Assembly: GCA_003427395.1 (NCBI GenBank)
Contig: BFEA01000005.1
Location: 6,977,985 to 7,011,530, forward strand
DNA: 33,546 bases
Reading direction: 5' to 3'
From: Chara braunii
Lineage: Eukaryota > Streptophyta > Charophyceae > Charales > Characeae
The notes below the pieces were generated by a model that saw only the letters and a program-made list of their open reading frames with translations, was not told the origin of the DNA and ran no database searches. The stretch's first letter is position 1; the number at the start of each line of letters is the position of its first letter. Below are positions 30,299 to 33,546 of the stretch, one piece after another. A program made the translations under genes and the position numbers.

Positions 30299-30484
30299 GT
30301 GGATCTCAATGACGAACTGGGTCCAATCGTAGCTTTCGAGGTGAATGAGTTGACAAACACGAAGACCCTTCTCAGAAAAACGTTGCGAAAGAAGGGAGAG
30401 TCATCTGCAAAATATCCCAATCAACTCCTTGAAATCAAACATATCAGAGGCAACTTGCCATTCTCAGCAAGGGCAGTTAATTAG
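30299..30484 (+). pseudogene. Possible exon, unknown
   Basis: A frame with no ATG start (opens at GTG after TAA) reading DELGPIVAFEVNELTNTKTL then basic LRKTLRKKGESS and LLEIKHIRGNLPF. Its composition is like that of the neighbouring ORF, but no domain or homologue is visible in the window. Confidence 0.25.
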
Positions 30485-30643
30485 TGAGCACTCTGTCAGC
30501 AGGGAAGACCCCCTTAGGGAAGAGACTCGCCCACTGGCTCGCAAGTCAACTGTTTTTTTTTCTCGTCAGAGACAGATAGCGTGCGGACCTGTTCCGGCGA
30601 TCATATTGATACATGAGAATAGACAACGGACCCCAGTAGGGAG

Positions 30644-30898
30644 ATGGAAAGTGATGACAAAGTGAGAGTGACATGTTCACTGCACCGGAGCCGAACAGAA
30701 GGCTGGGAAGAAAGGGTAATCGAGGATCTTCACCGTCAGACTAGGTTCATGATGGAGCAAGCCTTGACAATGGTGAAAGACCACACGAAGATAGAGTACT
30801 CCTACTATATTCATGGGATTGACGGGAGACTGCACAACACCATCTCTTCGGTAGGATCAGTAGAAGAAGCAAGGAGGGTTGTTGCAGGTGATCAGTAA
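30644..30898 (+). CDS. ORF F, probable accessory family 2
   Basis: An 84-residue frame starting MESDDKVRVTCSLHRS, then a helix (ERVIEDLHRQTRFMMEQALTM), a strand (KIEYSYYIHGIDG) and a short tail. The layout and the helix-to-strand block (HRQTRFMMEQAL...IEYSYYI) resemble ORF D (IDQMRNFALRV...ISYLLKV) on the other side of gag-pol. Function unknown. It precedes the family 1-like frame at 30976, as D/E sit beside A-C on the left, but in reverse family order. Confidence 0.4.
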   Translation: MESDDKVRVTCSLHRSRTEGWEERVIEDLHRQTRFMMEQALTMVKDHTKIEYSYYIHGIDGRLHNTISSVGSVEEARRVVAGDQ

Positions 30899-30975
30899 GA
30901 AGATTCGGCCATCAGTTTCATGAGAAAGTGAGTATGCACCAGGCAAGGGCCGATCGGGGAAAATAGATCAGATAA

Positions 30976-31488
30976 AAAAATTGTGACAGTCTCAAGGATG
31001 CCTTTCAGTATCGGTACGTCAGTGCAACTGGGTTTAGGAGAGGTGAACTGTTCATCTATGTGGTCCACACTTAGTTCGTCGAAGGTATCACCCATGATCT
31101 GAGATCCTATGTAAAGAAGGGCAAGGAAACTCATGAGTACTTCGACTCAGTCTGGATTGCAGCAACCAGATACCTCGAAGAGAGAGAGAGGGAACTTGAT
31201 GGAAGTGGTACTAAGTTGATCCGCAGTTTCGGGCCGAAGCTCTATACAAACTATCTGAGGCCTCAAGTACCCTTCACTCTCACAAACGGCTCTTGCTGGG
31301 GAGACCTGGTAGACTTAGCAAAAAGGTACATCTCACCTGCAGCAATCAACTACGAGTCAGTGACTGAGCCTTCCGAGTTCCGCATCTCAGACGGGGGATC
31401 TTTTCTTAGCCGTATCTTCCTACACTTTGGGAGGAGTTCTATGCTATGGTCGATTTTCGTACCATGGGACTTTGATGAAAATGCTTAG
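30976..31488 (+). pseudogene. ORF R, probable accessory family 1, one internal TAG
   Basis: A frame of 170 codons broken only by TAG at 31072-31074, with no ATG at its head; an acceptor-like TTGTGACAG (30981-30989) could join it to an upstream exon. Blocks: GELFIYVVH, EYFDSVWIAATRYLEERERELD (charged helix), YLRPQVPFTLTNGSCWGDLVDLAKR. These follow the order of ORF A: YDVRIYVPK, EY, KEKERLE, LLPDINLSRDDWSAVVEFALK. The C-terminal extension (FRISDGGSFLSRIFLHFG) is not in A-C. Function unknown. Confidence 0.45.
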
Positions 31489-31682
31489 AGCTAAAAGGCT
31501 TCAGGTGGCACTATATTCAGAGACCACAACCTCAGAGAGTACGAAGACATGACATGAAGTCCAAGAGACATACAGCAAAATGAGAGATTAAGAGTGTGAC
31601 CCAGAGGGAAGAGTGAGGACTCGAGATTAGCGTTGGTCATGCTCTCCTCGATGTGTACTTTCTGAGACTATTATGAGTTCTC
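31489..31682. other. Short spacer before the right TIR
   Basis: No frame or repeat of note between the stop of ORF R and the inverted repeat. Confidence 0.4.
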
Positions 31683-32074
31683 ATTCTTCCTTCATTTAAC
31701 TTTGTCATTGCTCGAGTCAGTCACTCTTGCTTCTTTACATTGCTTTGCTTGATGATTTCATTCTTTGATGGTTCAGTCACAGTTCTCAAAACTAGAGAAA
31801 CGGTAAAATTGATGCATGCATGACACACCAGAACTTTATGAATATAATTTGCATGATTTTTTGCTGTTCCGAATCAAAATAAAAGATTCCTAAGACCGGG
31901 GACCGGCGAAGACCGCAATTGAAGGGTCTCGCTCGAAGCCGGACGCACACAACAGGAAGGGATTTGTTTTATTTAATTTATTTTATTTATTGCAAACAAC
32001 ACATACAAAATCCTACGTGACAGCCTGTTGGCTTTCTGGTCGCCTGAAGAGGCCCGACTAAAAAAAGTGCGACA
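31683..32074 (-). repeat. Right terminal inverted repeat, 392 bp
   Basis: Reverse complement of the left repeat, ending GTGCGACA. Differences from the left copy are single-base (for example TATGTG against TATATA, CACGTAGG against CACGCAGG). In the copy of the ORF A start region, a TGA closes the frame early. Confidence 0.9.
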
Positions 32075-32078
32075 ACGG
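32075..32078. repeat. Target site duplication ACGG (right)
   Basis: ACGG directly after GTGCGACA, matching 11415-11418. Confidence 0.85.
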
Positions 32079-32476
32079 GCGATGGTGCTTATTAGCTTGT
32101 TCTATCATCTAGTGTTGGGCCTTCCTGAGGTTCTCAACAACAGTGACTATCTCTTTCTCGTGCTGTATCGCGAACTCTGTGGTACCGGTGGTAGCCTGTG
32201 AAGCTGATCCTGATTAAATCCCTCAAACGGTCTGCACGGTCTAAAGGACTTGTGCAACTCATTGGGAGTGCGACAGGTGGACAAGTGCACGCTGTTATTG
32301 TACGCACTGGCTACCTTGGGCAACATATCGTCCCAATTGACTTGATCGGGTCTAATATACATGCGCAGAACTTGCTGCAGAATCTTGTTCATCTGCTCAG
32401 TGTGACCGTTAGTCTCTGGATAGCGGCCAAACGACATCAATAACTTGGACTCATAGACTCTCATCCTATGTATCAC
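32075..32476 (-). pseudogene. Integrase core fragment of element B (right of insertion)
   Basis: Minus-strand frame with the end of the rve core: KLLMSFGRYPETNGHTEQMNK (catalytic Glu in TEQ), YIRPDQVNWDDMLP, AYNNSVHLS, then a frame change near 32190 to TTEFAIQHEKEIV and ANKHHRP, where the 20.7-kb element interrupts. A TAG at 32109-32111 stands where Gln is expected. The coding order resumes at 11418 with SQFQVGD. Upstream of about 32470 homology stops and GC-rich palindromic DNA begins, so the rest of pol is missing here. Confidence 0.88.
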
Positions 32477-32486
32477 CCGCAGTTGC

Positions 32487-32515
32487 GACCGCGGGCCATT
32501 TTACCGCCCGCGGTC
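32487..32515. repeat. Perfect inverted repeat, 10-bp arms
   Basis: GACCGCGGGC (32487-32496), 9-base loop, GCCCGCGGTC (32506-32515). Further CCCGCGACC/GCGGTC words follow up to 32560. Confidence 0.75.
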
Positions 32516-32600
32516 GGGATCCTGCCCGCAGCGGCCGACCGCCCGCGACCGAGTGCGGTCAGAAAATCCTGAGATTTTTAACTCCTAGGATAATAGTCAA

Positions 32601-32910
32601 TATATATATATATATATATATATATACTAGGCTACCAGCCGGGCCGCCCGGGTCCCAGGTGCCAGCCCGTGCAAGGAGGTCCCAGCAAAAAAAAAAAAAA
32701 CACAAATCCGAAAAATCCGAAAAAAAACTATGTTATGCCGAAAAATAAACTGAACAACTTTTGCCTCAGGGTCACATCAAAATTCTTCACCAAAATTAAA
32801 ATAAAAATTAAAAATTAAAATTAATTTTTTTATTTCTATTTTTTTGGCCCGGCCGCGCAAGTGACCCCGGGCCACTCTGGTAGCCTAGTGTATATATATA
32901 TATATATATA
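32601..32910. mobile_element. (TA)n-bounded foldback element (MITE-like)
   Basis: A (TA)n run then CTAGGCTACCAGCC at the left (about 32601-32640). The complement CTGGTAGCCTAG then a (TA)n run lies at the right (about 32877-32910). About 240 bp of non-coding DNA is enclosed. The TA tracts could be expanded target duplications. Confidence 0.6.
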
Positions 32911-32919
32911 TTGTGACGA

Positions 32920-33010
32920 TATATATATATATACAGGGTTACCATCCCGTACGTACGGAGGTCCCTGGGCAGACCTCCGTACGTACAGGCATTCGGGGTC
33001 CCGTACGGGG
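32920..33010. repeat. Second (TA)n-adjacent hairpin, 15-bp arms
   Basis: A (TA)n run, CAGGGTTACCATCCC, then GTACGTACGGAGGTC (32949-32963), 8 bases, and its exact complement (32972-32986). Its outer end (GGGTTACCATCC) resembles the neighbouring element's GGCTACCAGCC, so the two may be related. Confidence 0.65.
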
Positions 33011-33546
33011 TCCGAACCCGACGGCATTTGGCGCCCGCCAAAAATTATTTCAGGGCCTAAAAATATTTTTTGTTTTTTGAATTTTTGTTCGTGAGTTCTC
33101 TATGACATGAGATACATGCCTATAAATTTTCAAGTCATTTCGCTCATCCAAATAAGAATTAAAAATCGCCAAAGATGGCGGCGTCAAAACGTGCTTGCCC
33201 ACGTTGTTTTTCACTTTTTACTTTTTGTTTTCACTTTAGTTCGGGGTCTAAACAATTTTATTATTTTTTGAAACTTTTTTAGTGTGTTTTGCATTATGTG
33301 AAGTACACATATCTAAAGTTTCTGGGCATTTAGCTATTCCAAAAAAAAATGAAAAATCACCAAAGATGGCGGTGTCGAAAACGTGCTCGCGAACTCACTA
33401 AATTTAATTCTTTTTTTATTTTTTGTTATTTTTATTATTAGTATTTATTTTTCGTAATTTATTTTTATTTCAAATTTGGCAAGGAATTTGGATGTAATGC
33501 TCAGGCAAATTTTGTTTAGTTTATTTTTCTTCATAACATATCTTTT

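Larger units (their letters stand above)
11419..32074 (+). mobile_element. 20.7-kb element with inverted termini carrying Gypsy-type gag-pol
   Basis: It is bounded by 392-bp terminal inverted repeats with ends TGTCGCAC...GTGCGACA and a 4-bp duplication ACGG, and inserted into the integrase gene of element B. The interior carries five small ORFs, gag, protease, RT, RNase H and integrase on the plus strand. A repeat-rich middle with an assembly gap, a minus-strand gene and more plus-strand ORFs follow. TGT...ACA ends with a 4-bp duplication are what I recall for Ginger DNA transposons, whose transposase resembles Gypsy integrase. Polintons have AGT ends and 6-bp duplications. Neither is known to me to carry RT and gag. 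Inverted rather than direct terminal repeats argue against an ordinary LTR element. TIR divergence and broken frames say this copy is not young or active. Confidence 0.85.
32477..33546. other. No gene recognised; foldbacks and A/T-rich DNA
   Basis: It starts with a GC-rich hairpin, then two (TA)n-bounded foldback elements. From 33000 it is A/T-rich with a two-copy word: AAAATCRCCAAAGATGGCGG near 33164 and 33353, each followed by an ACGTGC word. No frame looks coding. Confidence 0.4.

Noticed and set aside
11419-32074. Polinton/Maverick identity for the large element
   Set aside because: Size and TIR length fit, but the ends are TGT...ACA, the duplication is 4 bp not 6, and I see no protein-primed DNA polymerase, packaging ATPase or capsid protein.
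11419-32074. DIRS-like element with inverted repeats
   Set aside because: It has a DDE integrase with HHCC finger, an aspartic protease and a target duplication; no tyrosine recombinase is visible.
11419-32074. Two solo LTRs in opposite orientation
   Set aside because: The inner edges of the repeats lack TG/CA ends and their own duplications, while the outer edges share one ACGG pair.

Overview
The window looks like repeat-rich, transposon-dominated nuclear DNA of a eukaryote. There are no bacterial-style operons, rRNA or tRNA genes that I can recognise. There are many homopolymer and dinucleotide runs, spliceosomal-looking splice signals, TATA boxes, one assembly gap (74 N), and several layers of broken Ty3/Gypsy retrotransposons. 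The style of the Gypsy proteins reminds me of those filling charophyte green algal (Chara-type) contigs. That is recall, not a search result. I see no convincing single-copy host gene.

Layout. 1-4160: mostly unassigned DNA with a 75-bp minisatellite (535-759) and three perfect palindromes (1517-1736). 4161-9637: remains of a minus-strand Gypsy element (element A), with gag debris at 8527-9637 and RNase H plus integrase at 4200-6150. It is truncated and carries stops, a frameshift and two lost key residues. 9638-10941: unassigned, with a minus-strand TATA box. 10942-11418 and 32075-32476: the two halves of the integrase of a second minus-strand Gypsy element (element B), split by an insertion.

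The insertion is the main discovery. A 20,656-bp element (11419-32074) begins TGTCGCAC and ends GTGCGACA. It has 392-bp terminal INVERTED repeats (about 96% identical, no gaps) and a perfect 4-bp target duplication, ACGG. Removing it and one ACGG makes element B's integrase frame continuous. Inside, all on the plus strand from the left, are five small tightly packed ORFs (A-E), then Gypsy-like gag, protease, RT, RNase H and integrase (13717-19447) with catalytic residues intact but the frame broken. Next come 4.5 kb of repeats and hairpins with the gap, a minus-strand spliced-looking gene (24023-24493), a plus-strand gene with a TATA box (26176-26583), and further unknown ORFs up to 31488. ORFs A, B and C are paralogues of one another, and D and E of each other. 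The ORFs next to the right end (30644-30898 and 30976-31488) look like distant members of the same two families. An element with DNA-transposon-like inverted ends and a 4-bp target duplication that carries a full retroviral-type pol and duplicated accessory genes fits no class I know. The alternative is a Gypsy element nested inside a Ginger- or Polinton-like transposon, but I could not find direct LTRs around the gag-pol.

32477-33546: unassigned sequence with (TA)n-bounded foldback elements.
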